DNA of 64,000 nt from Steromphala cineraria (Eukaryota > Mollusca > Gastropoda > Trochida > Trochidae), in contig OU744736.1 in NCBI GenBank assembly GCA_916613615.1, positions 6,108,224-6,172,223 of the forward strand. Direction: 5' to 3'. The stretch's first letter is position 1; each line of letters opens with the position of its first letter. The position numbers and the translations under genes were made by a program. Shown one piece after another: positions 33,792 to 48,900 of the stretch. The notes under the pieces were generated by a model. The model had not been told where the DNA came from. It saw nothing but the letters and a program-made list of their open reading frames with translations, and searched no databases.

Positions 33792-36700
33792 CTGAAATAT
33801 ACATATAGAGACGTTGAATGAAAGTAATTCATAATCGTGTCAAAGTGGAAGGTGTCTCGATAGATAACCGAACGACTATTGCCCAATGACTGACAGTCTA
33901 AGACCACGTTATTGCAGTAACTATTCAAAGGAAAACGTTCCTGTTGTTAAAATATAATGTAAATAAACAGAAAAGGACAGTACTCGTGTTGTAGTGATGT
34001 TCCTTTTCAACTCTACTTTGCTTTCATCATACGTGAAAATAACATATTTACATGTTATCTCTCAATAAGAGTTGTGCAGTCTCTTACCTCCTGATCTTGT
34101 AGATGAAGACAACAAACACAACCAGGACAAGCAGCACCACAGCTCCAGACACCACACCCAAAATCACATACGTGTAGTGTCCTCTACCTGTTCAACAGAT
34201 ATAATCAACTTCTGAAATCACCGACACATACAGCCTTAAAGTAATCGAAGACATTGTGTCGCCATAGTGGCAAACACTTTCTGTCGTTGTAGATAACGCC
34301 GGGAAAAGGACTACGCTTTTGGAAGTTACCTATGAACCACTTCAATTTATGGGCACTTTTAAAATTTCTACTCGAGCCAAACTCCTATTTACGAAACATA
34401 CTGCGCTTTATAAGGAGTGAACACGCCTCACCCGGGCACCCGCTAGACAATCCACAAGACAGATGACGTTCCTCTGAAGTTGGACCTCTACAGTCTGAGG
34501 TGGGTTGAGATCCGGAGAGACAGGTGCGAGTTCTAGTTGATGGTCTCACTGCTTCTGTTCCACACGTCACTGGACACGGAGCATCACTCCACGGTCCCCA
34601 CATGCTCCACAGTGCTGGTAACAATAAAAGATATTGGTACTGGCATTAGACAAACTCGAAAGAATTTAAGCAGATGTGAAATTTTTTTTATAATGATATG
34701 TTCATTTGAAGTGATCTCAACCGGTGTATCTTGATGGATAAATCTCAACCTTATCAAATATCATAGAGGACTAATCAAAGGCATTCTATCAATATCAGAA
34801 AATCAAGACCCGTACAAGAAGAAAGAAGTAAAGGAGGAGATAATCTTATCTTTAAATAATTACACCATCTTTGGCATTCTTACCGGAATCAAAAAGATTC
34901 TGTACAATGGAGGCTGTTACAGAGAGTATGGAATCAAAAGTCTCAGACGTGAATACGAAACCAGGGGAAGCTATATCGTTCATTTCTTTATCAAATTGCG
35001 CCTTGTATTCTGGGAACGTTTCAACAGCTTGGGTAACCCCAAGGACAAGAATTGTTATGCCATCAGTTTTCGCTTGGTCGGCTGCTCCGCGTGTCACTTC
35101 CGGTAAGTTCGAAAGTCCATCAGTTAAAAGAATGAAGTTATGAACTTTCCATCTGAGTGTTCTTGAAGCAGGAGTTGTCTTGCTGCTTCTATGCCGAGGT
35201 GGGTGGAGGTTCCTCCGTCTGGGTAGGCGATATTGCCAATGTCAGTTACTAACGACTCAACGTCAGACGTTGCAGAGATAACTTGCGTGACTTTATCACT
35301 GAATACAACAACGCCTATCTTTACGAGACCATTCTGGGATAAAGCTTGTTGAGCGACGGTGTGTAGCGCCAATTTTATTTTTTGAAAGTTTGAATCCCCA
35401 ATGCTCTCTGATCCATCCAGCACAATTATTGCGGTGAAGCCAAAACGACCTGCAACAAAAACGGTTTGGAAAACTTGTGTCCAAAGATTTTACTTAATAC
35501 CTCAGATAAATTTGGAGCCGCAGAAATCGCAAACATTATTCAAAAGATATTACTTCCATTACAAATCATAAATGAAACGCTATGTCACAGGAAGATATAA
35601 TTGCGAGGTGACGAGGCTTATCTATGACCAAATAGGATATACTGAAAATTGAGATATCAACATAACGCTTCTAATTCATTTTAAAAAGAAACTTCGATTC
35701 AGTTGTCAGAAATTATCTGTGCAAAATCTTATTATATTCTTTATACACAAGAACAAGTTAAACACACTGGAGGGAACCATTGAATATTATGATACCAAAT
35801 CATGAATTTAGTTAACGGGTTTGTTTTAAATCTCCTTAGATAAGAGGAGGGTCAGCGAGGGGAACCTTTAGCTCAGTCAATTTTGCTTGTATTTAAATCT
35901 TTAGGTGTCATGTATCAAAGCAACAACAAAGTTAAGGGTATTGAACCAAGAATATATTTTTCACAGTTTACAGACGATTCAACTCTCACATGAGATAGAC
36001 CGTTTTTAATACTTTAGAACCATTTGCCTTTTGGTCGGGATTGACAGTCTATTCAGATAACAAAACTTCTGTGGAAATGTTCCTTAGCTCTCGTATACGT
36101 ATCCCGCTTTAGAAAAAACACAGAGCCTAAACAACTTCCATGACCATCCCTTAACCATCGATTCTCAATTTTACAGACGCGAAAAAATACGTGATTTCAT
36201 ATGGCAAATCCAAACAGATATGGTTAAGACGATGCTGTGATGATATATAAATGTGTATATGATAAGGAGCAGGAGCATATGCATATTTTACAAGTCAAAT
36301 ACTATATTTAATGAGTATCATTGGGTTTAAACCCAAGTTCAATCTAGTTGTCAATTTTATTGTTCATGATATAGATCGGGGGGAAAAACGATATTAAAAA
36401 GGGGGTTTCAGAAACTTAGATTGTAAAATGAATTTTTATGTTACTATAGTTATTGGTGTGAAAGAAACAGTTCTCACCATTGCGCCATATGTTCATTGAG
36501 GAACTATTGGTGAGAAGTGCAATCTTTATATCTATGAGACTCAAATGTAGACCTTAAGACGATGACGTGACGAAATGGTCTCCTGGTTTTCATGTTAGTT
36601 TTCGATACCACAATACACAGGTGTTGTTAATAATGAACTCACGTGCAAAAGAAACATCCCCAAAATATTTTTATTTGTCATTTTCTATTTAATGACCATG

Positions 36701-39700
36701 AACATAGCTCATTCTCAGTAACAGGTCGCCTGAACACTCAATTTGATGACTTGGCCACACAAATGCATGGGATGCATGGCTTAAATCAGCTTAATTTCCC
36801 GTGTGTACAGAAAAATACCCGTATGATTGTGGGATATAAAATGGCCACCAAATTGTTCTTGGGCATCAATTACAGCAGATTGACACGAAGAACGTGCCAA
36901 GATTAACGTCAGAGCAGAGATAGCGAACATTCGGGATGCTTCAACTAAGCTCTACACACGACCATGTCGTTCGAAGCGAACAATTGGTAGACTGGTGACC
37001 CGTCACAGGCAGACTGGCAGGACAGCTGACAGGCCAAGGAGCGGCAGACCGAAGGTGACCACCCCCAACGAAGACCGACATTTACAGCTGCTTCACCCGA
37101 GGAACAGATTCCTCATCGTGACGTCATCTGCTGCACACGGTCTAAACCATCGAATCAGCGTGACCAGACGACTGCGTCATCACGGAATCCGAGCCTATCG
37201 ACCGTAAAGAGTGATGACGTTAACGCATCAACTTCGACGTCGAAGACTGGCTTGGGCGAGAACCGTTCGACAATGTCAGCAGCGACATAGGATCCGAGTG
37301 ATTTTCACCGACGAGAGCAGGTTCAAGCTCAATAAGCCAGACGGTCTACAGGCGGCGGTACGCGCGAACGTCACGTTGTTGCGTCGTAGACGTTGAACCT
37401 TATGGAGGCGGAAGTGTTATGGTTTGGGGAGGGATTTGTGGGGACCGGAAGACGGATCTGGTTACAATTGCTGGTAATCTGACGGCACGCCGGTACATTG
37501 ATGAGATTCTGCAACCCGTCGTTTTTCCTTTCGTCCGCCATAACCCAAGAACGATGTTCCAACATGACAACACGAACAAGGTGCATGTTTTGCCCTGGCC
37601 AGCGAGATCAACGGATATGTCGCCGATAGATCATCTGTGGGACTACCTCGAGCGCTGTGTTCAACAACATCGAATACCGGACAATACATCCCTATTCAAC
37701 GAATCTGCTTGTAAAACGGTACAAAAGTGTATTTGTGTTTAACAATTTTTTTCATTCTGATGAATATACACCATGTTAATCATATTAAAGGTTGGAATTT
37801 AAAGTGTGTTGTTATTTATTATTTAGAGGTTGAATACGAACGAGGACGTTTCTTTTGCACGTGAGTTTAGTTATGTATTGATTCAACATGGCTACGCAAC
37901 ATACGCCTGGTGTATCTAGGGACTTCAACTCTATACTTGGAGCGTGCAGAGTTCCTATGAGATTGTCACGAACTGAACGAGCAAAACAGTTGAACCATAA
38001 CATTGTATTAGCTTTCTATAGATTCATGAAAAAGAAACCTTCTAGTGCGTATCTAGTGTGTTTATAACTTTGCATAACTGTACTGTGTGACAATTGACCT
38101 GGAGTAGTATATTGGCATTAGATGTTTGTATATGTTTCACGCATGAAATCATTCAAGAGATATCAAAACAGTAAAGTACAGCCTAGAAATTGATCATATA
38201 CACAAACAAAGTACATGTACCCCTTACTTTTTCAAACAGAAAAACACTGCTGATAACAAACACAACAAGTTTTCAGGCTTACAATTAGGTTTTTTCAATA
38301 AAATGATCATCTAGCATTGTGGAAAAGAAAACTTCATTCGATTTACAGTTAACAGAATAACTGGTTTTATAAAAACTTGGTATTTTTAGTCAAAAATCCA
38401 AGTTACCTTATAATTGAAAATGAAAGTCAATAGTCTTTGCTGCATTGTATTATCATTTTTCACTAATTGATCACTTTTTAGTAAATGACCTCATAACAAA
38501 AGTTAGTCGTGAAAGCAGTATGGACCTTCAAAATGACAGAATCATTAAATATTAGATTTAAACAAATCTGCAAAAAGATATTAATTGACCACTGTTAAAG
38601 AAATGTCTTATATAAAGGGAGAAGAAGTCTTTGGTCAACAAAATGCAAGTTATAGCTATATTTAGCCAAATTTCAGTAATGCGTTCCGCGTTATCTTTGT
38701 AATTCCGGTTTATTCCAGAGTTTGTCGCGACAAAAAAGTTGTCAATAACAAACAAATTTTACATATAAAGTTCATATTTTTCATACTATTGAGTTACACT
38801 TTGGAAATTTTCAGGTTAAAAATTTCAATTTGAGATTTTGAAAAAAAATTCCGACGGAATTTTTCCAATGGAATTTTTTATTCCGACGGAATTTTTCCAA
38901 TGGAATTTTTAATTCCGACGGAATTTTTCCAATGGTATTTTTAATTCCGACGGAATTTTTCCAATGGAATTTTTTATTCCAATGGAATTTTAAATTCCGA
39001 CGGAATTTTTAATGCCGATGGAATTTATTTTGACAATTTAATGCAGTTTGAGTAAAGTGATAAATTCATTAAAGGTTTTTAATAAATGTAAACTTTGGAA
39101 AGATTTTAACTTTGAAATGATATATTGTTTTAGATAATATATTGATTATTGATTTTTGGTAAATGTTGACTATGAAAAAAAATATTTGATGAAATGTTGA
39201 CTTTGAAAAGAAATAGTTTGGTGAAATGATGACTTTGAAAAGAAAAAGTTTGGTGAAATGATGACTTTGAAAAGAAATAGTTTGGTGAAGTGATGACTGG
39301 GGGAAAAAAAGCTTGGTGAAACGACGACATTAAAGAAGAACAATTAGTGTAATGATGACTTTGAAAAGTATATATTTGATGAAATGTTGACTTTGAAAAG
39401 TGATAATTTCATGAAATGTTGACTTTCAAAAGGAATGAAATGTGAAATGTTGACTTTGAAAAGAAATAATTTCATGAAATGTTGACTTTGAAAAGTAATA
39501 ATTTCATGAAATGTTGACTTTGAAAAGTAATAATTTCATGAAATGTTGACTTTGAAAAGTAATAATTTCATGAAATGTTGACTTTGAAAAGTGATCATTT
39601 CATGAAATGTTGACTTTGAGAAGTAATAATTTGATGAAATGTTGATTTTGAAAAGAAATAATTTCATGAAATGTTGACTTTAAAAAGAAATGAAATGTGA

Positions 39701-42700
39701 AATGTTGACTTTGAAAAGATATAACTTCATGAAATGTTGACTTTGAAAAGTAAATATTTGATGAAATGTTGACTTTGAAAAGAAATAGTTTGGTGAAATG
39801 ATGACTTTGAAAAGAAAAAGTTTGGTGAAATGATGACTTTGAAAAGAAATAAATTGGTGAAGTGATGACTTTGAAAAGAAAAAGTTTGGTGAAACGACGA
39901 CTTTAAAGAAGAACAATTAGTGTAATGATGACTTTGAAAAGTATATATTTGATGAAATGTTGACTTTGAAAAGTGATAATTTCATGAAATGTTGACTTTA
40001 AAAAGGAATGAAATGTGAAATGTTGACTTTGAAAAGAAATAATTTGTTGAAATGTTGACTTTGAAAAGTGATCATTTCATGAAATGTTGACTTTAAAAAA
40101 AAATACAATGTGAAATGTTGACTTTGAAAAGAAAAAATTTCATGATATGTTGACTTTGAAAAGTAATAATTTCATGAAATGTTGACTTTGAAAAGTAATA
40201 ATTTCATGAAATGTTGACTTTGAAAAGTGATAATTTCATGAAATGTTGACTTTCAAAAGGAATGATATGTGAAATGTTGACTTTGAAAAGTAACAATTTG
40301 TTGAAATGTTGACTTTGAAAAATGATAATTTCATGAAATGTTGACTTTAAAAAGTAATACAATGTGAAATGTTGACTTTGAAAAGAAAAAATTTCATGAA
40401 ATGTTGACTTTGAAAAGAAATAATTTCATGAAATGTTGACTTTGAAAAGTAATAATTTCATGAAATGTTGACTTTGAAAAGAAATAATTTGATGAAATGT
40501 TGACTTTAAAAAGAAATAAAATGTGAATTGTTGACTTTGAAAAGAAATAGTTTGGTGAAATGATGACTTTGAAAAGAAAAAGTTTGGTGAAATGATGACT
40601 TTAAAGAAGAACAAGTAGTGTAATGATGACTTTGAAAAGTATATATTTGATGAAATGATGACTTTGATAAGAAAAAGTTTGGTGTAATGTTGACTTTGAA
40701 AAGAAATAGTTTGGTGAAATGTTGACTTTGAAAAATGATAATTTCATGAAATGTTGACTTTGAAAAAAAATGGTGAAAATGTTGACTTTGAAAAGAAATA
40801 ATTTTATGAAATAGTGACTTTGAAAAGAAATAATTTGATGAATGTTGATTTTGAAAAGAAATAAGTTCATGAAATGTTGACTTTAAAAAGAAATGAAATG
40901 TGAAATGTTGACTTTGAAAAGATATAACTTCATGAAATGTTGACTTTGAAAAGTAATAATTTCTGAAATGTTGACTTTGAAAAGAAATAATTTGTGAAAT
41001 GTTGATTTAGAAGAAATATTTGGTAAAATGATGACTTTGAAAAGAAATAATTTGATGAAATGTTGACTTTGAAAAGAACTAATTGGTAAAATGATGACTT
41101 TGAAAAGTAAAGGATCATGTGAAATGTTGACTCTGAAATGTCCAATGATTTTGATGATATGTTATATGCGAAATTATTGTAGTAATGTATCCTTTTTGTG
41201 ACAGATTGTCTGATTTTCATTATATTCTTTAATGTTGTATATTTCTTAATTCTTATGACTACATGAATGTAATAGAATTTCGTTATTTTATCTTATCTTA
41301 TCTTATAACAGTAAATAACACTGTTTTGAAGAATTACAACAACTTGCTGGAAATTATTTCCACTCAGTCGGTGGTAGCTTAACGAATACACTTGTTAAGT
41401 ATCTCATTAGTCAAGGTGTCTATTGTCTATTGAGTGACAGTGCTGTTACATAATCAGTTCGATGGATTCATTACGCATTTAATGAGTGTTGATCTTTCAG
41501 ATGAAATATTAACTTTTAAAGATATATTGATGAATTCAAACGTTGACCTTGGTAAAACATAGACTTATAAAATCCATGGTGTTGTTGAATGCAGATTTTT
41601 AACTGCGATTAAGTTAACGGTTTTTTATGATCATGATTATGATTATTGTCATGAAATTTTCGAAATATTTACTGCTGTCTTCATTTTGTGAAAGATTGTC
41701 TAATTTTTATATAAGAAAACGAAAAACTAATCACTGATTTGAGGAATCCAAACAGCTTACTGTAAATTAAATTCGACTCATTTGTAGGTAGCTTATCGAA
41801 TACACCTGTTGAAATAACTCATTAAACAAGATGTGTATTGAATGGCAATGCCGTTAACTCATGCTTGATATGCTTCATGGTTTAACGTCTGGATCACTTC
41901 TCAGCGTTAGAGCCTACCCTAGCACTGTTCATGGGGATCAACCATCTTGTAGGCCGGGCAGATGTTTGGTTTATTTATATGGTTCCAAGTTTATGTATAT
42001 GACATGTTAACATTTGCGTGACAAAATAATAAAATAATAAAAAATATCTCATCTCGGTGAGTTGTCCATCAATAGTTTATTGACGTATACATAAACATCT
42101 AATACTAAAAAATATCTTTAAAACTTGTTTGAGTCTAAATGTGTTTAAATATTTAATATTTAGTATATATTAGATAATGCTAGATATTTAATGTAATTTT
42201 CAATTAACTAATGAATCAATGCAAAGGTGGTATAGTTTTACTCTTTTGAATGATATCATAATATATAACTAAGATTCATAATATCTTCAAAATCAATATA
42301 ATAGCAAAGACATTCATTTTCATTTTCTCATTATTCATCAATAACGATTATAACTTATGTTTTCCAACTTTACCTTACGACATTTCGCCCTGTATCAGTT
42401 CTTAATTTGAAGTAAATGTGTGTATGCTAATTGTACTGTCAGTTGCCATACTATGTACGTTAAGGAAAGCCAAAAAAAAATCTTTGACAAGTAAAACGTT
42501 TTCGGATCGATTACAAAACCACATTTACAAGTTAATCAGTGGTTTTATTTAAACATTGAATATACCATAACTAGAATGTCCCATTTTACATACATGACTT
42601 CAACTAAAACCATTATTATTACTGTTCTTATACTTGAATCAATTACTGAATTTTATATAAAGAATTAACAAGTTTAAACAGCGTTACACGAATCACATAT

Positions 42701-42898
42701 ATAAAATACATATTATACAAAAGTGAACATATATTAATGGGGGTCAAAAGAGATTAAAGGCATTCAATATGGTAATTTCAAAGAGTGAAATGACTGCATC
42801 GAATAACAAGATAACTGTTAAGAAACAAACACGAAAACCTTGTTTTCTCTCTCCCCTCCCTCTCTCTCTCTCTCCTCCCTCTCTCCCTCCCTCTCTCC

Positions 42899-42933
<35 letters not shown>

Positions 42934-45900
42934 TCTGTGTGTCTCTCTCTCTCTCTCTCAAATATATGTTAGTTTTGTAATGAAAGCCGTTTTTGAATGC
43001 CACTTTTGATAGACCTGTCTGGCCACAAACCCGTGAATGCATTATTGCCCTTCACTGGTCACACCCCCTTTTTGTAACGTCATAAACAGAATCAGACTCG
43101 TTATTTATACATATATCGTAACAATTCCACAGAAAAAATTAACGGTTTTCAGAAAATATTTTTCTCTCAGTTAGACATATCATTTGACGATGTAACACTA
43201 ATAAGCATTTGGTGTAATAAAGATATCCACATCAAAAGTAATAAAACCATTATTTAGGCAGCATGTCAGTTGAAATAATGATACATCTGTACGATAATCT
43301 GTATAGTCTGTTTATTACGTCACGCCCGGGCGGGTTTTATGGCCCCCTAACTCAGGTAGTATTTTCACAGCCGATAATTACGCTGTCTGAATGAAAGGTG
43401 TGTATTGGACAAATTAACAAATATCAAGCTCAGTTTTTATTTTGTTGAAAAATCTTTGAAAAAGAAATCGAGAAGTGATAAAGTCGAGGCTAGTGGATGT
43501 TGAACGTAACAGAGTTTTTCCAAGTTAACTTAATTGCGTCCAAATTGAATTTACCAGTGTTATGTGTTAACTTCTCAAATTTTGTTCATAGTCATAATTA
43601 TGTTGTCATAGTCACTTTTATGGTCCTTAAAGATGGACTGATCTTGAAATGCTATATGGCAACTTTCGGGATTCATGAAATAGTGACAACAATTTCACAT
43701 GGACTCAAATTCAAATTTCGGAAATCGACCTAGAAACGGCTTACTTACGACTGTATAAATAACACCGCCTAATTAGGCCGGCGAACAGAATAAAACGCAC
43801 TGAAGTGTGACTGACTCGTGACGTGTTAGTAGGTGATGTGATACCCCGTTGTGTGCCCTCGTTATGAAAAGCAACACAAGCCAACAGTACAGCTCGATGT
43901 TTAATCGTCGATTAAACAACATCCAAACATCTCAAACCTTCAATAAATCGGTAGTTTATTTATTCAACTGGCAATATGTATTGATGAAAATGTAAGACCC
44001 TGATTAACAACGAAGTTATGCGCATAATGCTACAGCATGTAGATGGTCTCGATTTGCGCAATGTTGTCACAATACTGCACGTGAGAACCCGGAAGTATTT
44101 TCGTCATAAACAATTGCTCACCTGTGAACCGTTATATCTTCGTGCACAGTTGTTTGTTGTTATAGAATATTACTTTAGTAGCACAGCAGAAAGGATGTTA
44201 TTATACAATACTATTTTATATACATTTAAACCATTTTTTTTTAATGCCTTTGACTTCATTTTGTAACAGGATAAAAAAAATATACGTGTTTCTTAGTTAT
44301 TTTATTTAGTGATGGACAAGTTACAATTCTCAATGAAAGGCATGTATTGGATGATGACTGATGTCTTGTTTAACACATTATTTTAATAGGGCATTTCACT
44401 GACAATCTTTATGTTTTCATTCTTGTACATAGAAGAGATATGTTTCACATTAATATCCGATACATGGCCCAACAGAATGAAGATTTATTAAATGAACCGT
44501 ACCCAAAATAATTATCAGATAGAGCAAAAAAGTATTCCTAATTTCAACAGGTTATAATTTACCAATGGGAGAAAAAAGGGATGTTAAGGAATACAATTGC
44601 TATTTGATGTTACATAATTAGCTGGTGTCATAAAATAGCCAGGTGTTGATGATTGTGCATTATAAAACCTACCTGCTATAGTCATCATTTGATAGCTTTT
44701 AATTAGGAAACAGACAGGAAATACGATAGACAGTACAGTAATTGTGTAATAAGTGAGTATCTGATCTAAAGAAAGTAAATAACACCTGCAAACCTTAATG
44801 TCGTCGTTTATTCAACCTTTTTACACAACGTTCAAATCTAAATGTGAGCATTGTAAATTTGGATTATAACCATAAATCAGCTAAAACTTTGTGCTATGTT
44901 TTATATTTTACTAATTTCTTTTTTCTCTGCATGCCAAACTGTTCATTCAGTGAAAATGCGAGCTCGAAAATCGGTGTAGTGATCGGAACACGTGAGGTCG
45001 ATGTAGATTGTCACATTGCTCTGTTTGACCTAACACAGCGGGTCAATTTGGCGTGAAACGATCAATGTGATGGGAATTTGTCTACGGAAACTTCATTAGG
45101 AGATATTCTAGGACAGTTGACAGCAACACAATGATATGACATACTGTCAATCGCTTGGAAAACGCAGAACTACGGCTTTCGCCTATCATTTTCCATATAA
45201 GCAGACGAACGCTTCACCTACTGCCACGTCACTTCCGGTATCCCCTTCCCGTGGCCTCTCAGCCTTGTTTTGGTTTATCGCTGGACGGCGACAAGCAGAC
45301 GCCTTGTTACGCAGTGTTTACTTAGCTGTAGCTTCATTGAGAAACTGTGTATCGTTGCTGTTTTGGCCTAATATTTATGTTATATAGTTATTGGACCAAT
45401 ATCTTATGAAAAATATATTTAAAAAAGGTTATACAGCGCCTCTTGGACATAGATGACATGTTTATTGTCATTCATTATAGGAAAATCATACGTTGAATAT
45501 GGCAAATAAATGTGCAGCTGACTTCTTGCTGAGTTCATTATAAAAATCCTTGATTAGTGGAATAATTTAACGGGAAATCGAATGGAATGTTATGGCGTAG
45601 CTTCGCGACTTTTACATCCATACTGTATTGTTTTGAGTCCCACAACAAGAATTATATTTCCATGACAGATCTATCAAGCGCCCATCCCCTTCCCCAATCC
45701 GAAATTGGGGCTACGGGCCTGCATGATATTCGTGATACAGTCACCTCCAATTTTAATCAATTTATACCGTATTTATATGCTAATGTAAATTTACCCTTTT
45801 AAGGCATAATATTTATGTTTTATAGCACATGTGCTCTTTTTAACTTTGTATAATAGTCTCTCATAACCTTTTTTAAGGGTGGCTCGTATATTTTTATGTT

Positions 45901-48900
45901 TTATGCCTTTTTTGTATATATGTAAGAGATGAGACTGAATAAACTATCTGTCTGTCTGTCTGTCTGTCTGTCCAACTCTGTTGGACAGCGAATCTTAGAT
46001 CCAGCGGTTACCCCAAAAGACTATCATTGCCAATGATTATGCAATCGAATTGATCCTTACTGTATGCACTCTACGCCTTCCCTCGGCTACATTGCATAAC
46101 AAGTCAGGCGTGACCGGTCTGAATCCCATCCGTAGAATTGGGGAAAGTAGATCAAAGGGGCCGGGCTTATCCCAGTACACTGCAATCGCATTGGCAAAAC
46201 TCTCAAATTTATAGAAATATTGAATGTATGTATATATCGTATATATCGTATGTATTGTATTAATTTATGAATGGTACCGTTTGTACGATATTGTATGTAT
46301 GGTGGATATTGTATGTATGATACTGTACGAATGTTATCGTATGGTATGTATGTATCGTTTATAAGGTGTGTATGTTATTGTATGATCTTGTAGTGTGTTG
46401 TGCAGTAGAATATTGTAGTGCGGTTGTGTTTGTTAATGTATTGCTATATCAAACGGTATGGTATTGTATTGTGTGATATGTTAAATATTTGACTATGCAT
46501 AATTCTATCTAAATCATTTTATCGTGGTTTAATGTATGAAGTGTCCCATAAGCCTTTTTGCTGGATGTTACTGTTAATGAATGTATATAGTTGGGGAAAA
46601 AAAAGAAATTGTAACATTCTTCTCCTCTTCTTCTTCTTCTTCTTCTTCTTCTTCTTCTTCTTCTCATATAAGATATCATTTTGAATAATCGATATGTACG
46701 CAGCTTTTTACCATTTAAAGGACCCTTATCAATCCAAATATCTTTCAACCAATCATAATGACCCAAACAAATGAACCACTGTTTATACTGTCAATATTAG
46801 AAATACTTGATATATCAGGAATAGGAAACTTAAATAAAAACAAAAAGAAAATACATTATTATTTTCATTTTATCCTTCGATGTTGAAATATAAGAAATGA
46901 AGACACAAATATGTTTCATTTTTCATATTTCTGTTTCATCTTTTATAGATTAATATGTACATTATCCTTTCATTACATGTTTGTGAATATTTGTAAAACT
47001 GAATACCACCATACCATCCGGTCATATATTCATTAATCATATGTCACAATCAAATGAGCAATATTACACAGAATAAATGAATTGAATAATATTGATTGAT
47101 GTACCAAGAACTGAATATTGCATACTCAGTCATTACATGTAATTGGAAACTAGAAAATTTCTACGTATTTACTTAGCAAATTTAAGAATACAAATTAGCT
47201 TGTCGGAGGTTTTATTTTTATAAATCCTACTTGTGGAATGTACATTCAAAGTTGTATACATTATTCTTATATATTCAGTTAACTAACAACAAAGAAACCA
47301 CGAAATAATTTATGCATAAAACATTGGAGTCTAATATCAGGTAAATTTGCCGTGTATCTGGTGTTAGCCTTCACGTCTGAACGCAGATTACGTAACGACA
47401 TCCGTCGCCAAATAGCACCATGTTTGATTAGATATTCATGTGCCTTATCTATCAGTTGGCTTTTTGCCATAAATCAATTAAAGCCTGCCGTTACATTATG
47501 CAATTACAAGATGATTGACCCAAATGAAACAACAAAACAGAACGTTATTATTACTTATCAAGACTGATGAATTCCGCTATTCATCTCAACTGTCATCTCA
47601 GCTTTTCATGAAACTACATGTAGAAGCAAATATGTGCCTGAAAAACTATAATACTCAAGCATGCCATACTTGGGAATGGTATTTACATCTTCTGATGTTA
47701 GGAAGACAAAAGTAATTCTATGGATGAACAAATATTATTGTTCTTAAAAACCTGGCAAAGTTTAAAGTTGATATGTCATCCACAGTACACTAAGCTTGTA
47801 TATACTTGTACATGTTGACGTGTCATTTAATGTAAAATCTTCTCTGTAAGGAAAGAAAGTATCCCGCGTATTGTGTTTGAAGCAATCGACATTTTGACTG
47901 CTTTTACATCATCATTATACTTTGTTATATTATCTTTGTACTCTTATAACACAAATAGTGTTTTTTTTTAGAATAAAGTGAATTTGAAGTTGAACGAGAC
48001 CGCCTCCGTTCGTCACCCACACTTGAATTGTATCGGAGATGAGCAGTGCTGAATTGATTTAGTGGTACAGGCGGTGAGCCGTGAAGCATGTCCATGGTTT
48101 AACGGCATTGCCACTCAATACACAATCAACATCTTGACTAACTAGTTATCACCACCAACGAACAGGGAAGATACCACTATTCTTTACGATTGAAAAAATG
48201 TTGTCATATGTAAGCAATTATGATTTTTTTGTATTACACACTTATAATCAATAGTCTTGATTTTCAAATAAAACATTTCCAAAACATATCATAATTTCTC
48301 AAAAAAGTTTAACAAAATCCACATTCATTTCCAAAATCAACATTTCATAAAATTACTATTTTCCAAAGTCAACATTTCATGAAATAATCATTTTTCAAAG
48401 TCAACAGTTCACCAAACTTATTAGTTTTCAAAGTTTTTTCTCTACAAAATCATCATTTCACCAAATTATTGCTTTAAAAAGTCAACATTTCATCAACTTA
48501 TTACTTTTGAAAGTCAACATTCATCAAATTGTCACTTTTCAAAGTCAACATTTCATTAAATTATTTCTCTTCAAAATTAACATTTCATCAAATTTCTTTT
48601 CAAGGTCAACATTTTCACCAATATATTATTTTCAAAGTCATCACTTCACCAAATAGTTCTTTTCAAAGTAATAATAATAATAGTCCATTTATCCATGCAC
48701 ATTGCAGAGGCACGCTTCGAACTAAGTCACTTACCCAGGGTGACACCACAAGTTTCTCAACTCATGTCTCCGTGTGGGGCAGGGAATCAACCATTCAAAC
48801 TCTCAGATTATCCAGCAACGGGTTACCCACCCATCCAGCGAGCTACGCACGTTTTTGCTGAACTATTCTGATAACGGTCGACTGAGCATTGCACAGGACC

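Larger units (their letters stand above)
41961..48040. other. Middle domain of the foldback element
   Basis: About 6 kb, mostly AT-rich, with microsatellites and short ORFs (60-85 codons; for example at 43,497, 45,136, 45,587 and 47,279) lacking known domains. A less AT-rich stretch at 44,940-45,350 has several CpGs and stands out from the surroundings; it might be captured host DNA. No THAP, DDE or reverse-transcriptase motif seen. Confidence 0.5.

Noticed and set aside
39130..41220. Minus-strand ORFs reading FQSHHF/SKSTFH/FKVNIS repeats
   Set aside because: Produced by the 32-bp satellite, which rotates through three frames. The same strings appear in the opposite arm on the other strand. 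No start context or splice sites.
42769..43042. ORFs rich in Leu/Ser or Arg/Glu
   Set aside because: Translations of a CT microsatellite.
45136..45387. 83-codon plus-strand ORF in the foldback middle domain
   Set aside because: No recognisable domain and no homologous copy in the window. Kept only as part of the unexplained middle region.
46509..46766. ORF with a poly-Arg run
   Set aside because: Translation of a TTC microsatellite.
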